From Nannochloris sp. 'desiccata' (lineage: Eukaryota > Chlorophyta > Trebouxiophyceae > Chlorellales > Chlorellaceae), in NCBI GenBank assembly GCA_019044685.2, contig JAGTXX020000001.1:124001-188000 (forward strand): a DNA stretch of 64,000 nucleotides, written 5' to 3'. Positions within the stretch are counted from its first letter, which is position 1; every line of letters begins with the position of its first letter. This document shows, in pieces, positions 1 through 11,299 of the stretch. The notes beneath the pieces are model-generated. The model saw only the letters and a list, made by a program, of their open reading frames with translations. It searched no databases and was not told the origin of the DNA. Both the position numbers and the translations under genes were made by a program.

Positions 1-246
1 CTTCCTCTACTTAAGCAGCACAGTTTCCTCGGCGCCTAGAGAAATGCAAAGGGGACTAATCGCACTGCTTTAATGCACCACTACGCAAAATTGCATACGT
101 ATTACTAAAAATGAGTATAAATCACTGACCAGACTCGGCTGCTGATTGCTTGATATTTAGCAGTGGTCGGCATTTTGCTCGAGCTCGTTGAAATAAACTA
201 GTTAAGTTATAAAGAGAAAGATTGAGTTTGTTTTTCAATCAAACAC

Positions 247-1201
247 ATGGCGTTGCGCACGGCTGAAGATGTTTTTGTAGACTACTGTGGCAGACGAAGA
301 GGGGTTCTTAGAGCCCTCACCACTGATGTAAGTTTTTCATTTCAAAAATCTTCCGCAAATGAGTAGCCAGCGGCCCACCTTTGAGCAATCATCGCATCTA
401 CGAATCTAGCAATAATTAGAAATATTCTCGGCGTCCGCACTTCATCGCGAGACCGCTTTCAATTCGCCAATTGAAGATATATATAATCCTTAGATGGGCA
501 ACGTCGTCGGACTTGGCTTTATTTTCTCAGCATCCCTCTTGACCCACAACCTTTATCTACCTTTGTTGAAACTGCAGGTAGAGTCATTTTACATCCAATC
601 CTCCCCTGAAAGGGATAACCTTTGTCTGTACGGCCAGAGCGATGGCACTTGGGAAGTCGCCTTGCCATGTGAAGAGGTCCCTCCAGAGCTTCCAGAGCCT
701 GCCCTAGGCGTCAACTTTGCACGAGATGGAATGAAAAGGTCTGACTGGCTGTCTTTAGTTGCCGTTCATTCCGATAGCTGGCTCATGGCAGTTGCTTTTT
801 ACAACGGCGCCCGTCTTGATCAAGAAGGCCGTCGTCAATTATTCAATGACATTAATTCCTTACCAACATGTTTTGAAATTGTCAGTGGCCGTGCGTCTAC
901 AAAACCAGTAGGCGTAGATGCTGCACAAGTACCGAAACGAGGAGATATAGGCAATAACAACAACAACAACAACAATAATAAACGCCAGCGTGCTGATGAC
1001 GATGAAGATGATGAGGGCAGTGGTGGTGGTGGTGGATCTGACGATTGCCCTATTTGTGGCAGAAAGTACCGTAATGGCGAGTTTTGGATTGCATGTGATA
1101 TGTGTGATAGGTGGTTTTACGGGAAATGTGTTAATATGAATCAAGCCAAGGCTGATAGACAGCCACATTGGAAGTGCCCTGGGTGTGCCGAAGGGAATTA
1201 G
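247..1201 (+). CDS. Alfin-like PHD-finger protein
   Basis: Two exons, 247..327 and 578..1201, joined in phase 0 by a GTAAGT donor and a TGCAG acceptor, give 234 aa. Residues 1 to about 125 are the Alfin N-terminal domain: the Alfin-type run NLCLYG, EEVPPELPEPALG, NFARDGM and WLSLVAVHSDSW is intact. A linker with an Asn run, a KRQR patch that could act as a nuclear signal, an acidic stretch and a Gly run follows. The C-terminus (about 180-232) is a PHD finger. In plants this family is nuclear and its PHD reads H3K4me3. The finger starts CPIC and ends CPGC, but the position normally occupied by the zinc-binding His (WFHGKC in the family) is Tyr (WFYGKC). The first exon is needed: the longer reading frame starting at 494 runs through intron sequence. 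The 3' end converges on SMC5. Confidence 0.93.
957..985 (+). repeat. AAC/AAT triplet microsatellite in coding sequence
   Basis: A CAA/CAATAA triplet run coding a nine-Asn tract in the Alfin-like protein. It is one of many triplet repeats (GCT/GCA for Ala, GGT for Gly, GAA for Glu) in this window's coding regions. Confidence 0.85.
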
Positions 1202-1427
1202 AAAGTTTTACAACAAAAAGGAGAGAGTTTATTTAGGAGTAATATCTCCGGTATCGACATTGAATGGAAACTTGTCAAAAAGCCAAGTAGCTTAAATTTG
1301 TGAGTAAATATTAATTTTACACTACAATAAACTTGATAAAATAAAAAAGCAAAATGGACGGAACATCGACGACAGTACGGTTAAAAATTATAAACAAAAA
1401 AAAGGACCGCTGCTTACTTACACTTCT

Positions 1428-4400
1428 TTAAGCATTCGCTGTTAAAGCCCTAGCACGATTCCCTAAAATCTTATCTTGGGTGAACCCTTGTGCCACATCC
1501 TTAATCAACGTTCCATTGAAAATTTGAAGCACGGTTACTTTACTACTGAACGGCAAGTCTGGCAATAACTTTGGGGTCAATAGGAAGCATTGAGGGGTAT
1601 CTGGGGCAGTAGCAGCATCCCCCAACAGCTTCCAGACCTTTCTTTCATTGACAGGGTCCATACCTTGATTAATCTCATCAACTACACGGAAAGGGGAGGC
1701 AGCAACTTCCTGTAATGCCACCAAGTATAAAATTGTAGAGACGGAACGTTCCCCACCAGACTGTCGATTTGCATCTAAAGTAGCTAACTCTTCATTTTCT
1801 CTGAATTTAACTCGAATTTCAATCGCATATTTAGCAAAATCATCGCCTTCTACTTCTCGTAACATCACCTCGCCAGCACAGCCCACAGTAGGGAAAGCAG
1901 CAGAGAAATTTTGATTAATCGTTGTGGTGATGCGCCTCAGTTCACCAACCCATTTTTCTTTCAGCTCCGCAATTTGTACTGCATTAAATTCTCTATTATT
2001 CCGTGCAGTTTCTAATTGACGTTCATTTTCAGCTATGTCAGCACAGCGTTTTTGGTATCGTACAAGAGCGCCTGGATCTGAGATCATCACTCCTTCTGCT
2101 TGATCAGTTTTAGTAGTGATAGCTGTTTGAAGAGCAGTAGATTCGTGAGGTAATGCTGTGAATTTATCTTGTAATTCTTGAGAAATAGGGAAACCAGTGA
2201 GTTCTTTAGCTTCCGCGTGTTTCTTATCCATTTGAACTTTCAAACCGTCGACAGCACGTCTATAAGCCGCAACTTGATCTTCCATATCTTTAAGCTTGGC
2301 TTTGCGATCGCGAGCAGCAGCGTTCATCTTTTCGACTTGATCTGAAAGCTCACGAGCAGATAATTCAGGGGCAGAGTGAGCGAGAGCTGCATCAGTCCAC
2401 TTCACGTAGCTGCCGACCAGGTCTTCTGAGGCTGCTACTAATTTATCAATTAACGTAGCAAGCTCATTTTTCATAGCAGGTCTCTTTGTCAAAGGATCCA
2501 CTGCATTCTCGAGACGAGCTAATTCACGGGTTTTGACCTCCTTTGTGGTGACTGCTACTTTCTTTCTAGCAAGAGCATCAGTCTTGCCTCGGATTAATAC
2601 TGCTCTTTCAAGAGAATATGCTTTATTTTGGTCTTTAACCTCTTTTAAGCGAGGTTCCAAGCGAACACGATCATTAATAGCGTGTTGAATATTCTGTTGA
2701 GCTTTCTGGATTTGCTCTTCAAGCTGACGACGCTCCTCAGCACCACCTCCCGCCCCAGCATTGTTATTGCCACCACTGCTCAGGAACTGACTAGGTTTCA
2801 ACGCAGACACCATTGTAGAAATTGAATTTTTATTATACCGGGAGGTACGCTGATCAACTCTGTTGGTGGGTGTGTATACAACTCGTGCTTGCGGCTGAGC
2901 TTTGAAGAACTCCTCCCAATTTCCGGTGGCACTACACACAAAGGCCTTTGAAAGGTAAAAGTTGTCATCAAGCGCCTTTTTAATGACCAATGGAGCTTGG
3001 AATACTTCATCAAGGGTGTTTACAATACCATACCGAGCGAATTGTGAGCTGGTACCAAGTTGATGAGTCAATGGGGCATTGACGTCGCCAAAGAAGACAG
3101 CGACGTTAGGACGATAATTTGTAGCTGCAGGCACCTCTTGCCGTAAGAGATCTTGATCTTCTTGATGTAATACGACAAAGTACGACATCCAAACGTTGGA
3201 AATCTGCATTTCAAGCATACTAGCATGTGTGGAATCAGGGCACTCAATTTCCATTGCCACAGGTCCCAAAACAGGGCCACGGAACTTATCACGGTTCTTT
3301 TGAATCCAATCATAAGCTTTAGAAATGCCAGAATGTCTGCCTTCCAGAGCTTGAAGACGTCTGGCACGCATATCACCGAGTTGGTTGAGACGCTTTTTTG
3401 CCATGAGCTCAATTTTCTTTGCTTCTTGTTCTTCTGCGCGGAACACGTCTATATCATTCTCAATAGCAAGTATCTGGGTGCTGATATCTCGCATAGCAGC
3501 TTTGATAAGCTCTTCTTTCTTCTTGGAAGCAGGCGTGTCCTGGGCATCGGCCTCGGCAACAGCAATATCTTGCTCAGCTTTTTCAATCAACTTAATTGCT
3601 TCTTCAATTTTCTTCCTTCGAGTATCGGATTGGCTTTCTAAACTGTCGATATCAATTTGTTTGTTCTCGATTTCAGATAGCAAATCCTCAACCACAGTTT
3701 GACGGGTAGAGCCACCGCGAGGCGCAGCCTTGTAATCAGCCTTGCGCATTGCTTCTTTGGCTTTCTTCTCAGCTACAACAGCCTTTTCTGACAATTTCTT
3801 CTTCAATTTTAAAGGATTACCATCCTCTTCTTGCTTTTCCTTCATCCTAAGCAACAACGCCTCGGTGTCTTTGAACTTTTTCTTTTCATCCTGGAAATCT
3901 TTTTTCAATTCGGCATACTGTGCCCAGGGTACTTTCAGTTTCAAATCTTCAATTTCCTGTTCCAAACGCTCCTTTTCACGGATTTGTTGCACTGTTCTTT
4001 CTGCACGGGCATTATCACTTTGCAGCCGAGACAACTCTCCGGCAATTTGATCTTCTGAAGCTTGATAGTGTGCTAACTCTTTCCTAAGATCAATTAGCTT
4101 CAAATGCATGTCTTTTAAAGAAGTATCACCCACAGCTTCTTCAGTAGCAGCAAGAAGCTCAACTGGCTTCATGCGGGCAAACTCAACGACCTTGTCTTGA
4201 GGTAAAAATTGACACAAATTGTCTAATTGAACGTTCAAACCCTTGACAAGCTCACTGATATCTCTCAACTGAGATTCTCTGCCATTGAGCCACCATAAAG
4301 AGGAGTTATCACTGGCTTTGATTTTTCTACGGATGACATGAGGTCGGGATGGATTGTCGCTTGCAAGGGTGATTGTTACTTCACCTTCATTGGTGCCACG

Positions 4401-4886
4401 ACGGACGAAGGAACTGACGTGGTCAGCACGACCGAGAAGACGGGTGCTGCCACCGAGACCGACGCAGAGAGCACAGACGAGAGAGGATTTACCAGTACCT
4501 GTAAATTAAAGAGGAAAATGGTTGTTAGGGACAGGTGGGTTAGAGAAATTGGCGGGGTAGAGTACTGAATAAAATGTGCAGTGAAATCGAAGTTACCGGG
4601 AAACAGTGTAAATACTATATTCTTTAGGACTTACCATTAGGCCCCAAGACAAGGTTGAGGTGAGGACCAGGCTCGATCACAGCATGGCCATAGGTCATGA
4701 AATTCTTTACTTCGACCCTGATAACCGATCCTTTGCGGAACTCCCTGCACAAATCACAGATAAAGACTAGGTTAGTAACATTGCGGGGCTAAGAGTGCTG
4801 TACAATGCAAATAATGAGCTTGCAAAAGCGATCTACTCTTACTCAATGCGTTGGCGTTTAGCGTCCCTTCCAGATGTAGGAAACAT
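1428..4886 (-). CDS. SMC5: SMC5, structural maintenance of chromosomes protein 5
   Basis: Three exons on the minus strand (4843..4886, 4635..4744, 1428..4498) encode 1074 aa, the usual SMC5 size. SMC5 pairs with SMC6 in a nuclear complex for recombinational repair and replication fork handling. The Walker A site is split by the second intron: GPNG ends exon 2 and TGKSSLVCAL starts exon 3. The SMC5-type run QLDNLCQFLPQDKV follows at about residue 135. Two long charged coiled-coil arms flank a hinge around the middle (near FARYGIVNTLDEVFQAP). The C-terminal head carries the ABC signature QSGGERSV and the Walker B region VVDEINQGMD. All three exon phases fit the protein. Exon 1 is very short (15 codons). 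The gene is divergent from TIC20, with about 450 bp between the starts. Confidence 0.95.
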
Positions 4887-5336
4887 TGCTGAAACCTCTC
4901 TGATCAAATAACGATGGTAACCTAGGTTTCAAAACGCCGATGCACAGCGCTGAACACGCAAAATAGGAAGTTGTTCACAACTACAAATATTGAAATTTCA
5001 AAAAACAATTTCTACTCAGAACGAGTTCTCGCTGCTGAAGACCCACGTACCCTGCGAGATGCGGTTTGATTCATAAGAACACTGCTCCCGACCGAGGTTA
5101 GAAGCGTTTTTAACAGCGTTTTTAACAACTTTGGGCGCCAGACTAATTTCGAAGGCTCTAATGAGCAACCACTCTTCAAATCAAGTCAATCCTTTTCGTA
5201 TTATTCACCATAGGAACATTTGACGAAACAATTTCAAGCAGTCCCTGCAAAGCTCCGAGTTGATAATTGACGTTGAAGAGTGATCAACGTTTTTGAAGGA
5301 TTTTCATCACTTCACCGGAATAACCACAAGAAATAT
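4887..5336. promoter_or_regulatory. Intergenic region between divergent SMC5 and TIC20
   Basis: About 450 bp separating the start codons of two divergent genes, so it should hold both promoters and 5' leaders. I see no clear TATA box or conserved element. A short direct repeat of GCGTTTTTAACA lies near 5105-5126. An ATG-less in-frame extension upstream of the TIC20 start is probably leader. Confidence 0.35.
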
Positions 5337-6141
5337 ATGATGGCCTCCACGATGACTTCATTGGCACATATCAAACCATCAGCATACGTCTCCAGGGCCC
5401 CTTCCACACGCCTTGCAGCAACTTCTCCTAGCGGCGTGATCTCTTCCCGCCCCCTCGGCAGCAGAACCTCTTTCTTGTCTCAGAAGAGCCAGTTCATGGG
5501 CCTGAAATCCGCCCAATCATCACCATTATCCTTTTCTTCTCGCCGAAATTCCCTTGTATGTGCCAGCTGGCGCGGTGACGGTCCTTCCTCTGTGAAGGAC
5601 CGTGTCGTTGCCGCCTTGCCGTACCTACTGCCTCTTTTCGATGGGTTACGTTATGGCAAATTTTTGTTTATTCAATTCCCTGCTTTTGCTGCGGTGCTAT
5701 CTCCCTTTGAGCCACTCATCAACATCTACTTCTCAGTCCCTTTCGCCAGGTAAAAAGAGAAACTACACCTATCTTTTTCACTGCCAATTTCCCGACACAT
5801 ATGTTCCTCAGCTTCCTCTTCTTCTTGTTCTTCACAGTCTCGCTGCCTTCTTTGCCGTCTACCTAGGCATTATCAATTCCCCTAATTTCGGTCGCTATGT
5901 CCGCTTCAACGCCATGCAAGCTGTCTTATTGGATATCATTTTGATTCTCCCGGGCTTACTTGAATCTGTTTTCAAATTTCGACCCATGGGTGGCCCGGGT
6001 TTACAGCTATATATAAGCGGATATAATACTATATTTATCTTTATTTTCGCTTGTGTTGCGTATGGAGTAGGTAGTTGCTTGGCTGGGACTAATGCGAGGT
6101 TGCCTATCGTCGCTGATGCCGCGGACGCCCAGATCCGATAG
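5337..6141 (+). CDS. TIC20: Tic20, chloroplast inner-envelope protein import subunit
   Basis: Two exons, 5337..5749 and 5838..6141 (CCAG/GTAAAA donor, TTCACAG acceptor), give 238 aa. The first about 85 residues are Ser/Ala/Arg-rich with no hydrophobic signal, ending near NSLVCASWRG, a plausible transit peptide cleavage region. The mature part matches Tic20/Ycf60: RVVAALPYLLPLFDGLRYG, then four hydrophobic segments, including LAAFFAVYLGI, a helix containing NAMQAVLLDIIL, and a final one near IFIFIFACVAYG. Tic20 forms the core of the inner-envelope preprotein channel with Tic214/Tic100/Tic56 in green plants. I chose the ATG at 5337 (a second ATG follows immediately); an in-frame codon at 5280 lacks an ATG. 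The primary-plastid style of targeting is useful for placing the organism. Confidence 0.9.
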
Positions 6142-6296
6142 AACAAGATGGTTACATAAAATTAAATTTTCGGTATTAATAACGTTTGCTCAAAACATGT
6201 TTAATCAGAAAAACAAATAATGTTTCTACTTTTTAGAATATAAATAAAGATGAAGAGGTAAAATTATAATACTTCAATTCATAAATGCCTGTAATT

Positions 6297-7379
6297 CTAT
6301 TCTACGAGAACATCTTCCAACCCTGCAGCAATCAGCAACGTTCTCCAAAAATGCCACCGCCCCCGTTCATGTTCTTGTAATTCTCTTTTTAGCGATTCAA
6401 CATGCCCTTCCCCTTCACTGGCAACACCTATACTACGAATAGTACTAGTGACAGTATCACCCCTCGTAATTTTATATGTTGAATCATCTAGATCTAGGTC
6501 TCCGCTCGAGAGGACAGCATCACTTCGACCAGCGCCAGCAGGAAGAGAAAGCCACTCTGGCGTCAGCTCAGGGTGCGTTGCGCAGAGCACAGCACAACCA
6601 AGACCCACCTGGCATGCAACAGCAGCTGCTGCATTGTTATGGTCAGAAAATGTAGCTAATATTTCAATATTTTGTGGTAGACAGCTTGTTAGTGATAAGT
6701 AATCAATGACAGCAGCGCCATGACTGCCACCGTCTCCGAGGCTCCTAGGAGGCTCCAAGTAAGGATGTTTAGGAGGCTCTAAAAATCCTGGCCCTCCATT
6801 CAAGTAATCTTTACACTCCATCCATGCAACACCTCTATTTTCACAATTAGAAATACCATTAATACCATTACTAGTACTATTAGAGGAAGAAGAAGAAGAA
6901 TGAGATGAGCTGCTTTTCTTAAATCTTATTGGAGCGGCTCTTGCGCCCTTTTCTGATTGATAATCAAAACCTGGATAAATGCTCCCCCTTGCAATACCCG
7001 GATAAAACCCTAGTTCTCTATCCCCTACAACTTCAATCTCACTTCCAACTTCAAACTCAACTCGAGAACATCCATAATAGGCACCGGCACAGAGCCCAAG
7101 ATACGCACCGCCTTGGATTTTAACAAAATCTGAAATGAATTGATTTCCAGCACCGTTTAAATGGCGGCAATATGGTAAATCTGCGCCCCCTGGCATTACC
7201 AGCATGCGGCACCCCTTAATCCATTCTCCTTGCAGTAGCTGGTCAGTGGTGAGGGTGTCTACGATTAAGCTGGGTTTTAGAGCACGGCGGAGAGATTCGA
7301 CTGCTGAGAGGACGGAACGAGATCCAGCGCCAGGGCCGGTATAAACAAATGCCGTGCTTGCTAATAAAGATTGCGGCAT
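6297..7379 (-). CDS. BPL_N domain protein (class I glutamine amidotransferase-like)
   Basis: A single-exon 360-aa protein beginning at an ATG. Its N-terminal 150 residues resemble the amidotransferase-like domain at the N-terminus of yeast-type biotin-protein ligase (BPL_N): VYTGPGAGSRS near the start, a LVMPGGADLPY turn, and the nucleophile elbow LGLCAGAYYG with a candidate catalytic Cys. No biotin ligase catalytic domain follows; instead there is a Ser-rich linker and a region with PGFLEPP and THPELTPEWL, also seen in stand-alone BPL_N proteins. Substrate and reaction are unknown. It converges with TIC20 (155 bp between stops) and is divergent from NUS1. No targeting signal is obvious. The domain call is good, the biological role is not known. 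Confidence 0.75.
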   Translation of the reverse strand: MPQSLLASTAFVYTGPGAGSRSVLSAVESLRRALKPSLIVDTLTTDQLLQGEWIKGCRMLVMPGGADLPYCRHLNGAGNQFISDFVKIQGGAYLGLCAGAYYGCSRVEFEVGSEIEVVGDRELGFYPGIARGSIYPGFDYQSEKGARAAPIRFKKSSSSHSSSSSSNSTSNGINGISNCENRGVAWMECKDYLNGGPGFLEPPKHPYLEPPRSLGDGGSHGAAVIDYLSLTSCLPQNIEILATFSDHNNAAAAVACQVGLGCAVLCATHPELTPEWLSLPAGAGRSDAVLSSGDLDLDDSTYKITRGDTVTSTIRSIGVASEGEGHVESLKRELQEHERGRWHFWRTLLIAAGLEDVLVE

Positions 7380-7711
7380 TTTCGAAAGAGGAAGCAGCAG
7401 ATTTTAGAAACAGTCAAAGTATATTGGGACATTGACTTTTATTGTGTATCGATGAGTGATCTAACAGCCGAATGACAGGCCAAAGCAGCCCGCTATCTGC
7501 TCAACATGTAGATATACTAATGAAGATTTCCATAGGATGGTACAATTTGTAAAACCTACTTCTTTCAATCACTGACAGGGGTCAAACAAAAATTTGCTAA
7601 GAAAGACAAAAATAAAAATTTGTAAAAGCATTGAAATTCTCTCTACCTCGGCATTTTCGGCGCATTTTTAAATATCAATCGTCTATTTTAAAATTTTATA
7701 ATCCAATATAA
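7380..7711. promoter_or_regulatory. Divergent promoter region, BPL_N gene / NUS1
   Basis: 332 bp between two divergent start codons. AT-rich toward the NUS1 side (7600-7710). No strong TATA box, repeat or RNA gene seen. Confidence 0.3.
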
Positions 7712-8749
7712 ATGCCCCAAAGAGCATCCAACGCTGCCAAGCGTGTTGCATATGTATTTTTATCACTAGCGGTGTATCTTAGAGAATGCTGGCTTCGCTT
7801 TAAAGGCACACTTCAGGAGACCTGGCACGCATGCATAACTTCATCACCAGGAATACAGGCGGTACTAAGTCGATGTGCATCTAGTTTTAGAGCGGGTAGA
7901 GCGCGTAGACAAAGAGGAACGGTGCCCCGGCCGCCGACGATATTAGGAGCTGTGGTGGTGCAGTCTAGTTTCGGACAGCAAGATGATCAGGCTCTCTGTC
8001 GATTATTAGCATGGTATGTAGACCTCTAAGCACATATTTTGGTAATTTGAGGGCAGAGTTTGCTAGTATTTGAAAAAAACTGAGAAAGAAAGAAAGAAAA
8101 TATTCTACCGCCACCTCTCTAAACTATTTTTTCTTTTGATTTCTTTATTTGTAGGGCTCAATTGAAAGGGTTTCATCAGGTATTGCTCTACGATCCTGCT
8201 GGAGAAATACAGCTGCGTAAAGAAGAGCTTATAGAATCCTTAAAATGGGTTGATTCTAGCAAAAAAATACAAATATGGTCGGGATGGGAAAGAGAGAGCT
8301 CTTGCTGTGGTGGCGGTGGCATTAGTGAAGAGAATAATGAGAATACAGGAGCGATGGGAGTGGCTCTCTTATCAGCAGCAGATGCAGAAGAACCATTGCT
8401 CAAGGCAGCAGCAAAGGGAACATCAACGTCAACCCAAGCAGCAGCAGGAGCAGCAGATCCTCGACTAAATAAAGAAAGGAAACTCCAAGAAGGCTCTAGA
8501 CTAGTGGAGGCGATAGCAGCTCCTGACGATATTAAGACCCGTCTAGCAGCTGCTTCAGGCCCTTTGGCAGGTATCGAACCTGATATAGTAGTTGTCTTTG
8601 GTTCTGCGTTTACTTTAGCTGGCTTTCCACCTTGGGCTGTACGCACTGCAGAGTTGTTTGAGGTCGGGGCATTGGCGGCAGTGACCAGCGGAAAAATGGA
8701 TGCAGTGCTGAGGAGATATTTAGGGACACGGCAACGGTTTGGTAAATAG
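7712..8749 (+). CDS. NUS1: NUS1 (Nogo-B receptor/Lew1-type) subunit of dehydrodolichyl diphosphate synthase
   Basis: Two exons, 7712..8013 and 8155..8749, joined inside a Trp codon, give 298 aa. The product is the non-catalytic partner of cis-prenyltransferase, which makes dolichol for N-glycosylation at the ER. The diagnostic C-terminal half is clear: PDIVVVFGSAFTLAGFPPWAVR, then a final RYLGTRQRFGK carrying the RxG motif that activates the partner. The N-terminus has one hydrophobic stretch (VAYVFLSLAVYL) that could anchor it in the ER. As expected for NUS1, the catalytic Asp of the active homologues is not evident. Between the halves is a low-complexity insert (Gly, Ala, Gln). The catalytic subunit gene is not in this window. 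Confidence 0.88.
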
Positions 8750-8994
8750 CTAGAGCCATAATATATGTACAGTCCTTTATAGTAAATGACGAATTAGACA
8801 AGTGACTAGTACTATGTAAAAGCTGGCCCAGCTGTAAGAATCATTTTTCAAATTGAAGAATCTTTTTTCGATTCGAAGACGTGCCTCTCAGTTTTTAGAC
8901 CTCATTTGCGTTGCGGCATTCCTAAATTTTAAATTTGTAAATATACTTGTGAGTAAGTCTAGAGTGTGTTGCTGCGGAGCTGGCTGGTCCAATA

Positions 8995-10970
8995 ATGTGT
9001 CGGGGCAGTAATTCTGTAATCGCTCTGCTTCATGTTGGAATGTTAATTTGTCTCCTCCCGGTTACGCAAGCGGATGTCACCACGATCTTTAAACGAAGAG
9101 AAGCAACTCCACAACTTCCTCTAGATGATACTCGCTTGCGTCGTAATGATGATGCCGGAGCACATGCTCCTGAACAGGTAATTAGTTTTTTTTTTGAAAT
9201 CTGTGGTCACCTCTGTTGCATAGGGGGCGAAGGAAGATGGAGCTGCTTACTGTAGAAATTCTATGGATAATATATCGTTTAAAATGTGTTACGAGCCCTC
9301 ACGAGCCCTCTTGCATAGAAGCTTAAAAAGTTAAATAACTCTATCGACCGACTCCCAACCAATTTATTCACCGCTCTCACCCCCTTCTTCTCCTCCTACA
9401 GGTGCACATCTCCTTTGCTGGTCCTGGTGCAATGACCATTAGCTGGGTTACTTGGCCACAAGAAGACGAAGATGCATACGAATATGCGAGAAAATCCTAC
9501 TTGGCAAACCTAGAAATAGAAGAACAAGAAGAAACAATAGCTGTTTTGTCGTCTTCTCGAAAATTGCAATTAAAAAATTGGCCGCGCAGCACATCTTTTG
9601 CCTCTTTAGCTAATGGCGATCTGTCTAGACACCACCATCATAGAAGACATCGCCACCGTCGCCACCATCGCCACCGTCGTGAAGATTCTGAAAGGGACCC
9701 AGATCCAGCAGGAAATTGCCACGTGTTAGATCAAATGAAGTTAGAAAGCGCCGTTCAATGGGGCACCGCTCCGGGCAACTACACCCACCTGGTGTATAGC
9801 GATAATGGTGATGACAGTGATAGTATTGACACGTATAATAATTTCGATTGCTATTCCACGACTGCGTACCTCTCTGGTGCCCTTCACCACGTCGTTATTG
9901 GCGAGAAAGAAGGACCTCTCCCAGCTGCAACTGCCATTTATTACCGAGTCGGTGATCCTAGTAGAGACACTTGGTCAGAAGAAAAGACGTTTACTACTCC
10001 ACCTAGAGGTAATGGGGATCGTTCTCTACCATATAGACTCGGTCTTGTAGGTGATTTAGGCCAAACGGAGCATTCTTCATCGACGTTGGAGCATTTAGTG
10101 GGTGTGTCGGAAGAGAAAAAAGTCGACAGTGTTTTATTTGTCGGAGATTTATCGTACGCAGATGGGTATCAACCACGTTGGGATACATGGGGAAGGCTCG
10201 TTGAGCCATATACCTCATCAATGGTGTGGATGTATACGCAGGGAAACCATGAAATAGAGCCTAGCAACGTAGCTCCGGACTTTTTATCATATTCTAAAAG
10301 GTTCCGCTTACCTCACAAACGCTCTGGGTCCAGTTCAAATTTGTACTATTCGTACGAAATAGCTGGTATTCACGTCATTATGTTGGGGAGTTATGCGCCC
10401 TTTGATGAATCGAGCGATCAATACGCCTGGTTACGTAAAGATTTGGAAAGTGTTGACCGTATTGCAACTCCATGGGTTATTGCTTCCATGCACGCACCGT
10501 GGTATAATTCAAACCATAATCATTATGGGGATGGTGAAGAGATGAGAATATCCATGGAGTCTGTACTCTATGAGCATGGAGTCGATGCGGTTGTGGCTGG
10601 TCATGTCCACGCATATGAAAGATCTCAAGGTGTCTTTAATAACGAGAACGACCCTTGCGGACCTCATTATATCAATATAGGTGATGGCGGTAACCGGGAA
10701 GGTCTCGATTTCGATTATTATAAGCCCCAACCAGAATGGTCGGCTATGAGGGATCCCTCATACGGGCATGCTGTCATTGATTTTGTGAATAGTACGACTG
10801 CGGTGTACCAATGGCACCGTAACCAAGATGGAGTTGAAGAGGTAGCTGATGAGTTTGTGTTGACTAGAGATCCAAAATGCAGGGTAAACGGTGGCTTGAG
10901 GTTGCAGGCTAAGAAGACCAAGGGTAGTAGTACATATAAAAGGTTTTCCAGGCAAAGACATTCTATCTAG
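8995..10970 (+). CDS. Purple acid phosphatase (plant type, secreted)
   Basis: Exons 8995..9177 and 9402..10970 join in phase 0 to give 583 aa. An N-terminal signal peptide (hydrophobic core VIALLHVGMLICLLPV) precedes a fibronectin-III-like domain with VHISFAGPGAMTISWVTW. The phosphoesterase domain has the five metal-binding blocks in order: GDLG, GDLSYAD, GNHE, the His in MHAPWY, and GHVHAYERS. The family is a binuclear Fe-Zn/Mn metallophosphatase that frees phosphate from organic esters, usually extracellular or vacuolar and phosphate-starvation regulated in plants. Odd: within the N-terminal domain (about residues 130-150) is a dense His/Arg tract not typical of the family. The C-terminus is basic (KKTKGSSTYKRFSRQR). 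Confidence 0.93.
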
Positions 10971-11299
10971 ATAGTACCTCTCTTCTTTAGATATTTTGCT
11001 CGTCATTTACAAATTAATTGTATTTTTTTGGTTCATAAATGAACGCTCTATTTGATTCTATCTGGTTTTTTTATTTTGTTACGTGCGCTACATTAGCGAG
11101 TACCTCTGTTTTTCCCTTTCTCCCTTTCTTTCAAAGTTTAATTATCAATATGATAGATTTTTTTCTTAAATAATAATACCGCTTTTGTGTTAAGATCTTT
11201 TTTGCCTTTGTTTTATCAAACTATTTTAATAATACAGATTTTACTAAGAACAGTAGCTACTAAAAAAGAACAGAAGTGGAATACGTAGTGCGAGATCCA
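10971..11299. other. Convergent 3' spacer
   Basis: 329 bp between the stops of the phosphatase and the DEAD-box helicase. Very AT-rich with several T runs, consistent with two 3' UTRs. No gene or structured RNA recognised. Confidence 0.3.

Noticed and set aside
860..1168. Antisense 102-codon frame over the Alfin-like gene
   Set aside because: Low-complexity Ile/Val/Thr product created by the complement of the Asn, Asp/Glu and Gly runs; the sense strand is a clear conserved gene.
3225..4058. Several plus-strand frames within SMC5
   Set aside because: Complement of coiled-coil codons; Ser/Phe/Leu-rich with no homology.
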